NCBI RefSeq assembly: GCF_003412465.1
Contig: NZ_QTJV01000012.1
Coordinates: 62,001-126,000, forward strand
DNA length: 64,000 nt
Source of the DNA: Chitinophaga silvisoli
Lineage (GTDB): Bacteria > Bacteroidota > Bacteroidia > Chitinophagales > Chitinophagaceae
Direction of reading: 5' to 3'
The position numbers were made by a program, and so were the translations under genes. The first letter of the stretch is position 1. Each line of letters opens with the position of its first letter. Below are positions 26,136 to 34,492 of the stretch, piece after piece. The notes below the pieces were generated by a model that searched no databases, was not told where the DNA came from, and saw only the letters and a list, made by a program, of their open reading frames with translations.

Positions 26136-26376
26136 AGAAACTTTAATTGCCGAGCTCAAAACGATTGTCAAGCCTTATGCGAAAGATGAAGCCGCGCTGG
26201 CAAATATCAACGAGAATACGGATTTTATCAATGACCTGAAGATCAACTCTGCAAACCTCGTAGATGTAATTCTGGATGTGGAAGAGAAATATAATATCGT
26301 GATCGATAATGAATCGATGGAGAAGATGGTGAATGTGAAAGCTGCGATGGAAATTATTGAATCAAAACTGGCATGA
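26128..26376 (+). CDS. Acyl carrier protein
   Basis: An 82-residue acidic four-helix ACP. The phosphopantetheine site is Ser41 in NDLKINSANLVDVILDVEEK, where NSA replaces the usual DSL. The helix after it (VEEKYNIVIDNESMEKM) matches ACPs. It carries the growing chain between the ketosynthase, dehydratase and reductase. It overlaps the ketosynthase stop by 8 bp and the transferase start by 4 bp. The variant NSA site suggests it is recognised by its own partner transferase. Confidence 0.9.
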   Translation: MDKETLIAELKTIVKPYAKDEAALANINENTDFINDLKINSANLVDVILDVEEKYNIVIDNESMEKMVNVKAAMEIIESKLA

Positions 26377-26831
26377 TAGGAAATGATATCATAGACCTGC
26401 GCACTGCCGCTGTGGAGAGTAATTGGCGAAGACCCAATTATCTCTCCAAAATTTTTACCCCAAAAGAGCAGTCGCTGATTAGCGATGACCAATCTGTATG
26501 GTGGTTATGGAGTGCGAAAGAAGCTGTATATAAAATTATAAACAGGGCTACCTTACAACGTCGCTATGCCCCGCTTTCCATCACTTATCACAGCCCGGAT
26601 TCCTTTTTATACCAGGAGCGGGAATATTTTATCAAAAGTGAACTCACCAACGAATTCATCCACACCATCGCCGTCATTCACCCTGATTTATTTCCACAAT
26701 TAGAGGTGTGTAAAGATCGCAGCATTCCGTATGATAAAGATGAGCATGGATTGCCCATGATAGCAAATCAACCGGTGTCAATCAGCCATCATGGGCGTTA
26801 TTGGGCCATGGTAAAACAAAAAACTATTTAA
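26373..26831 (+). CDS. 4'-phosphopantetheinyl transferase (AcpS-like)
   Basis: A 152-residue protein with MIGNDIIDL at the start and WSAKEAVYKIINR near residue 47. These are the two magnesium and CoA-binding motifs of the phosphopantetheinyl transferase superfamily. It activates the upstream ACP by adding the 4'-phosphopantetheine arm. ATGA overlap with the ACP gene shows coupling. Its 3' end overlaps the convergent copper-binding gene by 8 bp. Confidence 0.87.
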   Translation: MIGNDIIDLRTAAVESNWRRPNYLSKIFTPKEQSLISDDQSVWWLWSAKEAVYKIINRATLQRRYAPLSITYHSPDSFLYQEREYFIKSELTNEFIHTIAVIHPDLFPQLEVCKDRSIPYDKDEHGLPMIANQPVSISHHGRYWAMVKQKTI

Positions 26832-27177
26832 CCGTGTGATGCGCCATCTCCTCACACACAGTAGCACACTTACGGCACATTTCCGCACATTCCCTGCAAT
26901 GTTCCATTCCCATCTCCGCATGTCGCTGGCATTCTTCTGCACAGGCATTACATACCTCCGCACATACAGCACAAAGCTGCTCGCTAAACTTTCCATTTAA
27001 ACTCATCACCTCGGCTGCCGTCCGGCAAATGGCCGCGCACTCCAGGTCCAAACGGATACAATTGCGCAAATCGCTTACATTCGCTTCATTCAGGCAGGAT
27101 GAAGCACAATAATCACATGTGTTGGCACATTCCATACATGCATTGATACATTCCTGGTATTGTTGTTCATTCATCAT
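26824..27177 (-). CDS. Four-helix bundle copper-binding protein (DUF326-type)
   Basis: A 117-residue Cys-rich protein with many C-x2/3-C pairs: QECINACMECANTCDYCASS, AAICRTAAEVM, LCAVCAEVCNACAEECQRH, CRECAEMCRKCATVC. This is the signature of small copper-storage (Csp-like) four-helix bundles that hold Cu(I) in a thiolate core. The start MMNEQQYQ at 27177 is chosen; upstream residues in the open frame do not fit. There is no signal peptide, so it is likely cytosolic. It overlaps the phosphopantetheinyl transferase stop by 8 bp, convergent. Confidence 0.87.
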   Translation of the reverse strand: MMNEQQYQECINACMECANTCDYCASSCLNEANVSDLRNCIRLDLECAAICRTAAEVMSLNGKFSEQLCAVCAEVCNACAEECQRHAEMGMEHCRECAEMCRKCATVCEEMAHHTVK

Positions 27178-27251
27178 GGTGGTAGATTTTAGGAATAATT
27201 CACAATGACCATGCCTCACAATACCAGCTCTGCCATATAAAAATGAAAAGA

Positions 27252-27356
27252 GGTCATATCAAAAGTAAGATCCCCGGTATTTGATCCCGGGTACCTGATG
27301 GAGAGAATTTTTGTTTATGTAATTCTCGATACCCTCAGTTTACTTTTGATATGACC
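27252..27356. repeat. 105-bp element bounded by 17-bp perfect inverted repeats
   Basis: GGTCATATCAAAAGTAA at 27252-27268 has its exact complement at 27340-27356. Inside are a second stem (GAGAATT / AATTCTC, 27302-27326) and a GGTAT...CCCGGGTACC segment. It lies in the 207-bp gap between two leftward genes. It may be a long 3' hairpin of the gene ending at 27385 or a small non-autonomous mobile element. Confidence 0.7.
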
Positions 27357-27384
27357 CCTTCTACTATCTGAAAAATATCAACGC

Positions 27385-29847
27385 CTAATAAGTCTGCTCC
27401 ACTCTACCCACTCTTCCATCTTCACCAATCCCTTCTACAACCACTCTAAAATGGGAAGTCGGAATATCATTATTATAGAATGTCAGTGTTGCCGTATGCG
27501 TAATTGAATCCACTATCACGTTCGGATTCCAATACAAGGTCAATCGCTTATCGGGCAGGCTATAAATCTCCTTTCTTTGACTATAATCCGGTGCATAAAA
27601 CTCTTTCACAATACTATACCCCGCTTTCCTGTACAACTCAAATCCTTTCACCCCATCGGCACCATTATTATCACCCCCTTTCTTGGTATAGATCGCAATC
27701 GCGCCATTAGCGCCACCGCCTACACCGCCCATAAACGGCGGTCTGAACACCTTTACCAGGGCAATATCATTGATATTGATAGTTGCAATCATGCTCTTAT
27801 CTGTCGGCATCTCATTCAGGTAAAGAGTAGGCGTACCACCTCTCCAGGTCATATTCGGGTTATTGTAATCACCCGTGATCTGTAAGCCTGCTACTCTTGA
27901 CTGCAGATACTGGAACACGTTCAGCGAGGTGGGTGTTTCCTTCGTCAGGTCAAAACTATAACCATTGTCAGATGTAAACATCCCTGATACATAACGGCTC
28001 TCCGTAGTCTGTGTCTGGGTTTGCTTACGCTCTGTTACATTAAATTCCTTCAGCAAAATAGAGCGGCTGGCAATTGATTTCGCAATACGTCCATTCTCAT
28101 ACGCCGTGTTCAGGTAGGCGCTCAGCATACTGGCATCCATCACCACCGGGTTTTTCGCCACATAAGGTGTCTTCACCGGCACGCTGTTATCAAAGAAGTG
28201 GTTATTGAATTTCACAATCACATTACTATATCGCTTCATCTTATCATTACCCTGGTAGAATATGTTTACCGTATCCATGAACTGCAGGCCATCCAGCACA
28301 AAGTCACCTTTATTGTCCGTAGGTGCAGAAGCAAAGGATGTGGTACTGTCGATCGGGTTTTTGATAATGAAATCTACCTTGCCATTCGCCATTACGATAC
28401 TACCATTGTTTGCATATGCACTCCCTTTCAGACGGATACCCTGCTCATAAGGATAGCGGATATTAGGCATCGTATCATTCAGGATCTTGTTCCACACAAA
28501 TCTTCTCCAGCCATTCGTCAGCATCACCAGGTCCAGTGCATGCAGCGTAGTGGCGGAAGTATCTTTGAAGTACCAGGATGGATTATAAATATATCCTTTC
28601 AGGTCGGAGGTGAGGAGCAGGTTGGAAACGATGTTGTTCTCATCGACCGCAGGGTGAACCTTGTCGGCATCCGTAATGGAAACGGACAGGCTGGTGGCCA
28701 TTTTCTCAGGTACCAGCAGCTCGATGGTGCTCTTTTCACGTTCTTCCTTACCAATATTTGCATTTTGCAGGCTCAGGTCCAGCTGATCGTTCTGGCGGAT
28801 GAACACCAGTCTCTCAGACAAGGGTAATCCCTGGCTGCTAAAGAGGGTGATCTGCAGGATCCCGCTAGGTAGCTGATTTGTAGGAATAAAGCCGCTGATC
28901 CTGCCATCTGATGCCTTAAGCATTGCCCTGTACACCATCTGGTGCTGCATCTGGGCAAAGACCATGAGGTCATCATAAGCTGTATCCAGTGCATTCGCCA
29001 GGGTAGTCTGGTAGAAAATACGTGAACCCCTGTTGAACACTTTCAGCATGGCTCCTTTATTGGAAGCGGCAGGCAGCACAAATTCCTTGCTACCGCCATC
29101 TGCACTGGTCATCTGTGCCTTGTAGGTCACGCCTTTGGCAGGTTCCAGGTCAAAGCTACCCATACCATCATGTTCTGATTTGATCTGGGCCACTACTTTT
29201 CCCTTGTTATCCACGATCTTACCACTCACTTCTACCGGGTAACCATCCGCCTTCAGGGCCTTGAAAGCTACGGTACTACTTACCCCGTTCATCAGGTTAC
29301 CTCCTTCGGGGAAGAACTGAACGGCAAAGTCGTTGCTTACGACTGCGTTACTATCCAATACCTGCAGGGCATTTTTCTTGCGGCTATCGTAAATGGCAAT
29401 ATTTTTATAAAACAGGTAATCCGGATCATAGTTCAGCATCCAGGCAGTATAAGCCCTGAGCTGGTAGTTACCTGCAGGAAGGGTGTCTGGCAACACGAAA
29501 TTGCCGGATGCACCGGCGCCGCCCACAGGCAGCAATTTTTTCATTGCGATATTCCCGTTCTTATTCAGCAATTCCACGTACAGGTTGGTAGCGGAGAGGG
29601 AAGGCTGGTTCTGCATCATCACATATGCTTTGAACCAGATGGTTTCTCCGGTAGCATAATAATCCCTGTCTACATGCAGATAGACTTTCTCCTGCGGGTT
29701 GCGTTTTGCAAATTCTTCCAGCGCTTTCATTACCTTCTCAGGCAAACCGTCTATCGGCAGACTGGCAAATACTGAGCAAATTCCAATCACACAGGCTGGT
29801 AAAATCCATTTTAACCGGGTGTACTTTCTATTCGTTGAAGAGGCCAT
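27385..29847 (-). CDS. Large exported MG2-domain / TonB-plug protein
   Basis: An 820-residue protein with an N-terminal hydrophobic export segment (ILPACVIGICSVFASLPIDG). An alpha-2-macroglobulin MG2-like region comes first (YLHVDRDYYATGETIWFKAY, then LPAGNYQLRAYTAWMLNYDP). Several Ig-like domains follow. A TonB-receptor plug-like segment is near residue 660 (VFQYLQSRVAGLQITGDYNN, then GGGANGAIAIYTKKGG). There is no C-terminal 22-strand barrel. This architecture is common and poorly characterised in Bacteroidota, probably a periplasmic or surface protein that engages a TonB complex. It has an AT-rich promoter region and is monocistronic. Confidence 0.8.
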   Translation of the reverse strand: MASSTNRKYTRLKWILPACVIGICSVFASLPIDGLPEKVMKALEEFAKRNPQEKVYLHVDRDYYATGETIWFKAYVMMQNQPSLSATNLYVELLNKNGNIAMKKLLPVGGAGASGNFVLPDTLPAGNYQLRAYTAWMLNYDPDYLFYKNIAIYDSRKKNALQVLDSNAVVSNDFAVQFFPEGGNLMNGVSSTVAFKALKADGYPVEVSGKIVDNKGKVVAQIKSEHDGMGSFDLEPAKGVTYKAQMTSADGGSKEFVLPAASNKGAMLKVFNRGSRIFYQTTLANALDTAYDDLMVFAQMQHQMVYRAMLKASDGRISGFIPTNQLPSGILQITLFSSQGLPLSERLVFIRQNDQLDLSLQNANIGKEEREKSTIELLVPEKMATSLSVSITDADKVHPAVDENNIVSNLLLTSDLKGYIYNPSWYFKDTSATTLHALDLVMLTNGWRRFVWNKILNDTMPNIRYPYEQGIRLKGSAYANNGSIVMANGKVDFIIKNPIDSTTSFASAPTDNKGDFVLDGLQFMDTVNIFYQGNDKMKRYSNVIVKFNNHFFDNSVPVKTPYVAKNPVVMDASMLSAYLNTAYENGRIAKSIASRSILLKEFNVTERKQTQTQTTESRYVSGMFTSDNGYSFDLTKETPTSLNVFQYLQSRVAGLQITGDYNNPNMTWRGGTPTLYLNEMPTDKSMIATININDIALVKVFRPPFMGGVGGGANGAIAIYTKKGGDNNGADGVKGFELYRKAGYSIVKEFYAPDYSQRKEIYSLPDKRLTLYWNPNVIVDSITHTATLTFYNNDIPTSHFRVVVEGIGEDGRVGRVEQTY

Positions 29848-30250
29848 GCGGAACTTATTTATTACACTGCAATATCAATAATATGCGATAAATATACTAA
29901 GATGATGTTTTTAAATGGGCGAATAATTACAGGATTGGTTTTTATTATTAAAATACTTAATTTATATTTCTAATAAAATTATGCATTTGGGGTTCATAAA
30001 AAAAATCGCTTTTACAGTTTAAGGGGATCAATTTAAATTTTTTCCACGGGGTGGCACGCCTTCGCCAATTGGAATTTACAGTTCATACCCAGTCGCAATC
30101 TTCGTGTCAATATCCTGGTCATCACTTTCACCTTTGGTTCCAGCGTCAATCCTTGCTTCAATTCAATACTTTTGGAAGATGACCGGAACAAACGCCTGCT
30201 GGATAGCTGCGTAATCTGGCCGGTCTGCTTCAAATTGTCTCTTGTTTGAC
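29848..30250. other. AT-rich divergent intergenic region
   Basis: Separates leftward and rightward genes. A near-consensus box TATATTTA lies upstream of the 29847 start on the minus strand. A 66-codon minus frame (30033-30233) starts with TTG and is not convincing. I see no other gene. Confidence 0.4.
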
Positions 30251-30258
30251 TAAATTTG
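30251..30258 (+). promoter_or_regulatory. Candidate -7 box TAAATTTG
   Basis: Exact TAnnTTTG match ending four bases before the ATG at 30263, the same spacing as at 17365. A leaderless transcript is implied. The -33 element is not clear. Confidence 0.45.
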
Positions 30259-30262
30259 CCTC

Positions 30263-30844
30263 ATGTTTGAAGCACTAGACCAGTTTGTCTCGAAATACAT
30301 CCGCCTCACCTCAGAGGAAACAGAAATCTTCCATTCCCTTTTAACCTATAAAAAGGTGAAGAAGAAACAATTCCTGCTTAGAGAGGGGGAGATCTGTCAG
30401 TTTGAAGCATTCATCCTGAAAGGATGTATCCGTACTTTTTATGTAGATAAAAGTGGTACCGAGACAATTCTGAACTTTGCCGTAGAAGGGTGGTGGGTGA
30501 GTGATCTCAGCTCTTTTTCAGAACAGCAGCCTTCCACGCAGAATATTGAAACGCTGGAAGATTGTGAACTGCTGATGATCAATTATGAAAATAAGAAGAT
30601 CCTGTTTGATGTGATTCCTGCCTTTGAAAAGGTATTTCGCATTTTGGTACAGCGATCATTGGGGGTATTACAACAGCGCTTTTATGCAGGTATTTCCCAG
30701 ACTGCAGAGGAGCGCTATCTGGCTTTTATTGAAAAGTACCCTCAAGTCGTACAGCGGGTACCACAACACCAGATAGCGCGATATATTGGTGTATCACCTG
30801 AGTTTTTGAGCAAGGTGCGGAGCACGATGTATAAGAAGCCATGA
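30263..30844 (+). CDS. Crp/Fnr family transcriptional regulator
   Basis: A 193-residue protein with an N-terminal cyclic-nucleotide-binding-like beta roll (KKKQFLLREGEICQFEAFIL, then GCIRTFYVDKSGTETILNFA) and a C-terminal winged helix (QHQIARYIGVSPEFLSKVRS). Key cAMP-contacting residues of Crp are not evident, so the effector is unknown. Such short Crp-like proteins are abundant in Bacteroidota. It lies at the edge of the detoxification-type gene group and is a candidate controller of it, by position only. Confidence 0.9.
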   Translation: MFEALDQFVSKYIRLTSEETEIFHSLLTYKKVKKKQFLLREGEICQFEAFILKGCIRTFYVDKSGTETILNFAVEGWWVSDLSSFSEQQPSTQNIETLEDCELLMINYENKKILFDVIPAFEKVFRILVQRSLGVLQQRFYAGISQTAEERYLAFIEKYPQVVQRVPQHQIARYIGVSPEFLSKVRSTMYKKP

Positions 30845-30856
30845 GGCAACTCATTA

Positions 30857-30894
30857 ACTAATGGCGAATGCTAAAACTAATGGCGAATGCTAAA
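30857..30894 (+). repeat. 19-nt direct repeat, two copies
   Basis: ACTAATGGCGAATGCTAAA occurs twice in tandem just after the stop of the Crp-type gene. It is the smallest of the post-gene tandem repeats in the window. Confidence 0.9.
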
Positions 30895-30931
30895 AAATTC
30901 TTACGCTTAATGAACGCTGGTTTATTTCCTT

Positions 30932-31552
30932 TTACTTAAACACCAGTCTGTTTGCGGTTTCTACTTCATCCTGGCTCACGGTGTGCCCCATACCCGGATA
31001 TATTTTCACCGTAATATCCGCCCCCATTTTCTTAATAACGGCCTCACTTTCTCTGACCCTTGTCACCGGTACATGCATATCCGGATCGCTGCTGCCAATG
31101 AATACCGGGCTGCCACCAAAATCTCCATGGTAATTAGCCAGGTTTAGTTCAGCACCAATCAGGCCCCCTGTGAAAGCGACTACGCCTCCGTAAGGTTGTG
31201 CATGGCGGGTTACATATTCCAGGGTCAGACAAGCTCCTTGTGAGAAGCCCATGAAGTAGATGTTAGAAGCAGGGATACCGGCTTTTAAAACATCGTCCAC
31301 GATGGAATTGATCACTTCAATGGCCGAACTCAATCCTGGTTCATTTTGTGCTACCGGTGCCATAAATGAATAGGGGTACCAGGTATGCCCGCTTGCCTGT
31401 GGGGCAAGTAATGCATAATCTCCTACATTCAGATAGCCTGCCAAAGAAATAATGTCCTGTGCACTGGCCCCGCGGCCATGAATCATGATGAGGGCTTTCT
31501 TTGCCTGTGCGAGCGGCACACCTGCCGTCACGATATTTTTCTGATGCGTCAT
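30932..31552 (-). CDS. Alpha/beta hydrolase (phospholipase/carboxylesterase family, MhqD-like)
   Basis: A 206-residue serine hydrolase. The oxyanion segment is IMIHGRGASAQDI. The nucleophile Ser104 is in YFMGFSQGACLTLEY (GxSxG). The acid is in IGSSDPDMHVP and the catalytic His in YPGMGHTVSQDE. The pattern matches the small carboxylesterase family including MhqD, which acts in Bacillus resistance to hydroquinones. A strong Shine-Dalgarno precedes the ATG. The nearby ring-cleaving dioxygenase and nitroreductase support this reading. Confidence 0.87.
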   Translation of the reverse strand: MTHQKNIVTAGVPLAQAKKALIMIHGRGASAQDIISLAGYLNVGDYALLAPQASGHTWYPYSFMAPVAQNEPGLSSAIEVINSIVDDVLKAGIPASNIYFMGFSQGACLTLEYVTRHAQPYGGVVAFTGGLIGAELNLANYHGDFGGSPVFIGSSDPDMHVPVTRVRESEAVIKKMGADITVKIYPGMGHTVSQDEVETANRLVFK

Positions 31553-31557
31553 GTTTT

Positions 31558-31565
31558 ACTCCTTT
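31558..31565 (-). promoter_or_regulatory. Strong Shine-Dalgarno AAGGAGT
   Basis: On the minus strand the sequence reads AAAAAAAGGAGTAAAACATG. A GGAG core at this distance from the ATG at 31552 is uncommon in Bacteroidota, where most genes in this window lack one. Confidence 0.6.
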
Positions 31566-31720
31566 TTTTAAAAAGGGCTCATTTTTTGAAAGGAGGTTCA
31601 TTGCAGTGAATGAATTCTTTTCGCTGAAAACCCGGAAAATGATTTCCCTGGTTGTTAATGAAGCCCTTTTCCCTGTAAGAGAAATTTTATTTTCAATTCA
31701 AATTTCCCCTTCATTAATTG

Positions 31721-32014
31721 TTATTCCTGCAGCCAGATATCTGCATATTCTTCCGGATGCCTTTTAAACTGTGCATGAACATACGCACACAAAGGTTTCA
31801 CTTTCAGCTGGTGCTCTCTTGCATAAGCCACCATGCCATCCAGCAGGTGCTTTGCCAGCCCTTTTCCTTCCTGTGTATAATGGATTTCTGTATGATAAGC
31901 AGTGAGTATGCCGTTTTCAATTCCAATCACCATCTCACCCACCTGTTCATTATCCAGCATCAGGTAAAAAGCACCGTGATTTTTCTGGTTAAGTCTGATA
32001 ACTACTTCTTCCAT
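31721..32014 (-). CDS. Small GNAT-family N-acetyltransferase (NATD1/YjdJ-like)
   Basis: A 97-residue minimal acetyltransferase. It has GAFYLMLDNEQVGEMVIGIE, then HTEIHYTQEGKGLAKHLLDG with the acetyl-CoA loop EGKGLAKHL, then LKVKPLCAYVHAQFKRHPEE. This is the compact GNAT form found as YjdJ and NATD1. Substrate is unknown. It lies between the esterase and dioxygenase genes on the same strand but with gaps of 168 and 255 bp. Confidence 0.88.
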   Translation of the reverse strand: MEEVVIRLNQKNHGAFYLMLDNEQVGEMVIGIENGILTAYHTEIHYTQEGKGLAKHLLDGMVAYAREHQLKVKPLCAYVHAQFKRHPEEYADIWLQE

Positions 32015-32050
32015 AATAATTATTTAAAAACAATTTCAGTCCTTGCTGCC

Positions 32051-32235
32051 AGTTCAACATCTATTCCGCGATGTTTCCGGCAGTGTTTCCAACAGCCGGT
32101 TCCACAGCGATTTCTGGGTGTTTCCTGCAGCGTTTTCAACAGCATTTCCTACAGCCAGTTCCACATCTATTCCTGCAATGTTTCCGGCAGTGTTTCCTAC
32201 AGCCAGTTCCACAGCAATTCCGGCAGTGCCTGTAT
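32051..32235. repeat. Degenerate tandem repeat, about 12-nt base unit with 106-nt duplication
   Basis: Units like GTTTCCGGCAGT and TTCCACAGC recur. A longer block starting AGTTCAACATCTATTCC at 32051 recurs as AGTTCCACATCTATTCC at 32157. It fills the gap between two leftward genes. Confidence 0.75.
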
Positions 32236-32269
32236 TCCAATAAACCCAGGCACCGCCGGCACTATTTTA

Positions 32270-33205
32270 TTATTGTAAAGGAGGCAACACCTTCTCAATC
32301 TCTCCCCTCATCGCCCTATACTGCGCAGGCAGTTTCAGGTTCTTCCCCAACTCTTCCAGCGGCTCATCCACAGTAAAACCAGGATTATCTGTCGCCAGTT
32401 CAAACAACACGCCACCTGGTTCTCTAAAATATAAAGAGAAGAAATAATCCCTGTCAATTTTAGGTGTAATATTCAATCCTTTCTTCATCACCTTCTCCCT
32501 GAATTTCATCAGGATCTCATCATTCTGCACCCTGAAAGCCACATGGTGGTTAGTACCGGCGGCATTTCTACCAGCCGCTTCTTTCGGAGATTCAATCAGG
32601 TCCACAATGTTTGCATTACCAATTGCATCTGTCACAAAACGGTGCCTGTTGCCTTCCACACCCTGTGGCTGATAACCTAAGATCTCTGTCAGCACAGTCG
32701 CTGTGGGGCCAATACTCCGCAGGTTCAGGGTCACATTATGAAAACCTTGTGTTGCCTGTGCCGCCTTTACATCTGCAGTTTCCCAGGCTTTACGGTCATC
32801 CCCATTCTTAGGCACGATCAGGTTCAGTTTCAGCCCATCCGGATCTTCCAGTGGCAGGTACAATTCACCAAAGCGTTCGGCAATTTCACCATGCGTTACG
32901 CCCTTCTCTTTGAAGCGTGCGGCCCAGAACTCAAGGCTACCTTCAGGTACAGCATATCCTATTTCAGTGGCCATGCCGGTACCAGTGCTGCCTTTGCCGA
33001 TGCCTTCCCATGGGAAGAAGGTGAGAATAGTACCCGGGGTACCCGTTTCATTACCAAAATAGAAATGGTAAGTGCCGGGATCGTCGAAGTTCACGGTCTT
33101 CTTTACGAACCGTACTCCCAATATATTGGTATAAAAATCAAGGTTCCGTTTAGCATTGTCCGCGATTGCAGTAATGTGGTGCAATCCTAAGATTCTATCT
33201 TCCAT
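32270..33205 (-). CDS. Ring-cleaving dioxygenase, VOC/glyoxalase family (MhqO-like)
   Basis: A 311-residue protein made of two vicinal-oxygen-chelate modules. Metal-ligand motifs are LGLHHITAIADNAKRNLDFY at the N-terminus, GFHNVTLNLR near residue 153, and TNHHVAFRVQN near residue 218. GGVLFELATDNPGF supplies the last Glu ligand. It matches the MhqO/YkcA-type dioxygenases induced by hydroquinones and catechols in Bacillus. Predicted role is cleavage of (hydro)quinone-type aromatics in the cytosol. Neighbouring MhqD-like and nitroreductase genes agree. Confidence 0.88.
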   Translation of the reverse strand: MEDRILGLHHITAIADNAKRNLDFYTNILGVRFVKKTVNFDDPGTYHFYFGNETGTPGTILTFFPWEGIGKGSTGTGMATEIGYAVPEGSLEFWAARFKEKGVTHGEIAERFGELYLPLEDPDGLKLNLIVPKNGDDRKAWETADVKAAQATQGFHNVTLNLRSIGPTATVLTEILGYQPQGVEGNRHRFVTDAIGNANIVDLIESPKEAAGRNAAGTNHHVAFRVQNDEILMKFREKVMKKGLNITPKIDRDYFFSLYFREPGGVLFELATDNPGFTVDEPLEELGKNLKLPAQYRAMRGEIEKVLPPLQ

Positions 33206-33449
33206 AATTGTTAATTTTAAAATTTGAGTATGTTGTAAGCTTCAGCCAGGCGTAGGGGAGGACGAGAGGGCTGTTGAATGCCCGTCAGTGTTGTAGGTAG
33301 TTCAGTTTACGGCAACCAGGCATTTAGTAACTCATTATAAAGAGACGTAGTACTGCTGGCCCGGTATACAACAACCTGGTATTTAGTATTCATTCAAAAG
33401 AACCGCAGCACTGGTGTTTTCTTTTCCAGTAAATTTTCTCCGGTTGCAG
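33206..33449. other. Intergenic region upstream of the dioxygenase gene
   Basis: No gene or clear regulatory element seen. The segments AACCAGGCATTTAGTA and AACCTGGTATTTAGTA (near 33317 and 33370) form an imperfect direct repeat. Confidence 0.3.
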
Positions 33450-33653
33450 GTTTAATAATTCCTCCACCTGAATGTTTAATAATTCTTCCAGTTGCAGGTT
33501 TAATAATTCTTCCAGCTGCACGTTTAATAATTCCTCCACCCGAATGTTTAATAATTCTTCCAGTTGCACCTTTAATTATTCTCCCACCTGCAGGTTTAAT
33601 AATTCCTCCGCCTGCACGTTTAATAATTCTCCCACCTGCACGTTTAATAATTC
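33450..33653. repeat. 24-nt tandem array, eight full copies plus the gene end
   Basis: Eight units begin GTTTAATAATTC (one CTTTAATTATTC) and are exactly 24 nt each from 33450. The ninth partial copy at 33642 includes the stop codon and last codons of the leftward pirin gene. The array therefore looks as though it grew out of that gene's 3' end. Confidence 0.92.
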
Positions 33654-34492
33654 AGTGTACCAAACAACCCGTTCTTATAATCTTCAATGGCCTGGTCTAC
33701 ATCCGCCATCGTTGTCATTACAAAGTTATCTTTTGCTGCCACCGGTTCGTCAATCACCTCTGCTGAAAGAAACAGCAATTGTGTATCTGCTGTAGTCGTG
33801 ATCGTGAATTCATCACCCGTTTTGTCAAACACAATTAAATGATGTTCAGCCACCTCTTTGTCATCATTCACTTTCACACTACCATGCGCGATATATACTA
33901 AAGTCCAGTATGCCGGTGTTACATTAAATTTCAAAGTCTTGTCTGCCGGCACCTCGCCCACAGCACTAATCACTGGTGTATAAGAGATCGTAACCGGCCC
34001 TGTTTGGCCATCAAAATTACCACTCACCAGTCTCAGATGATCCAGTACAATTGGCATCTCAGCCTTATGCGCAAACTGGTATTTCGGATCATCCCATTTA
34101 TTTGCCGCAGGTACATTCACCCATAATTGCAGGATTTCTTCTACACCACCATTACGGTGTTCCTGTTCCGAAGGCCCTTCACTGTGAAGGATCCCTTTCC
34201 CTGCAAACATCCATTGTGCATCGCCTGCATTCAGCAACTGATCATTGCCAAAGTTGTCTTTGTGATGTGCCTGCCCCTGCAACTGGAAAGTGACAGGTGC
34301 AAAACCTCTGTGCGGATGCGGATGAATACGGCTGTCAGATCCTTGAGGAATCACGTCAGGACCGCCATGGTGCAATACGATGAAGGGGTTTGCAAACCGG
34401 AAATCCGCATGTGGCAGGGGCTGCAGCACCGTTTGTGTTGCGGTGATGTTTTTGGTCCTGCCGGCCAGTATATGGGTGATGTCCTTTTTCAT
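33644..34492 (-). CDS. Pirin family protein
   Basis: A 282-residue bicupin. The N-terminal cupin has the iron ligands: FIVLHHGGPDVIPQGSDSRI, then HPHPHRGFAPVTFQLQGQAHH, and a late Glu in ILHSEGPSEQEH. FADVDQ-like sequence closes the C-terminus. The start MKKDITHI at 34492 is preferred over an upstream GTG/ATG-type start at 34516. Some pirins are quercetin 2,3-dioxygenases; others are redox sensors. It stands in the electrophile-response-type group. Its stop codon is part of a 24-nt tandem array. Confidence 0.9.
   Translation of the reverse strand: MKKDITHILAGRTKNITATQTVLQPLPHADFRFANPFIVLHHGGPDVIPQGSDSRIHPHPHRGFAPVTFQLQGQAHHKDNFGNDQLLNAGDAQWMFAGKGILHSEGPSEQEHRNGGVEEILQLWVNVPAANKWDDPKYQFAHKAEMPIVLDHLRLVSGNFDGQTGPVTISYTPVISAVGEVPADKTLKFNVTPAYWTLVYIAHGSVKVNDDKEVAEHHLIVFDKTGDEFTITTTADTQLLFLSAEVIDEPVAAKDNFVMTTMADVDQAIEDYKNGLFGTLNY

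Noticed and set aside
28198..28827. 209-codon plus ORF antisense to the MG2-domain gene
   Set aside because: Shadow frame; the minus-strand protein has recognisable domains throughout.
30033..30233. 66-codon minus-strand ORF
   Set aside because: TTG start, no family, no promoter or ribosome site; it lies in a divergent regulatory gap.
31718..32376. Plus-strand ORFs across the GNAT gene and its repeat
   Set aside because: They translate the antisense of GNAT and the degenerate repeat.
33472..33795. Plus-strand ORF of FNNSSSC-type repeats
   Set aside because: It is the translation of a 24-nt noncoding array and runs into the antisense of the pirin gene.
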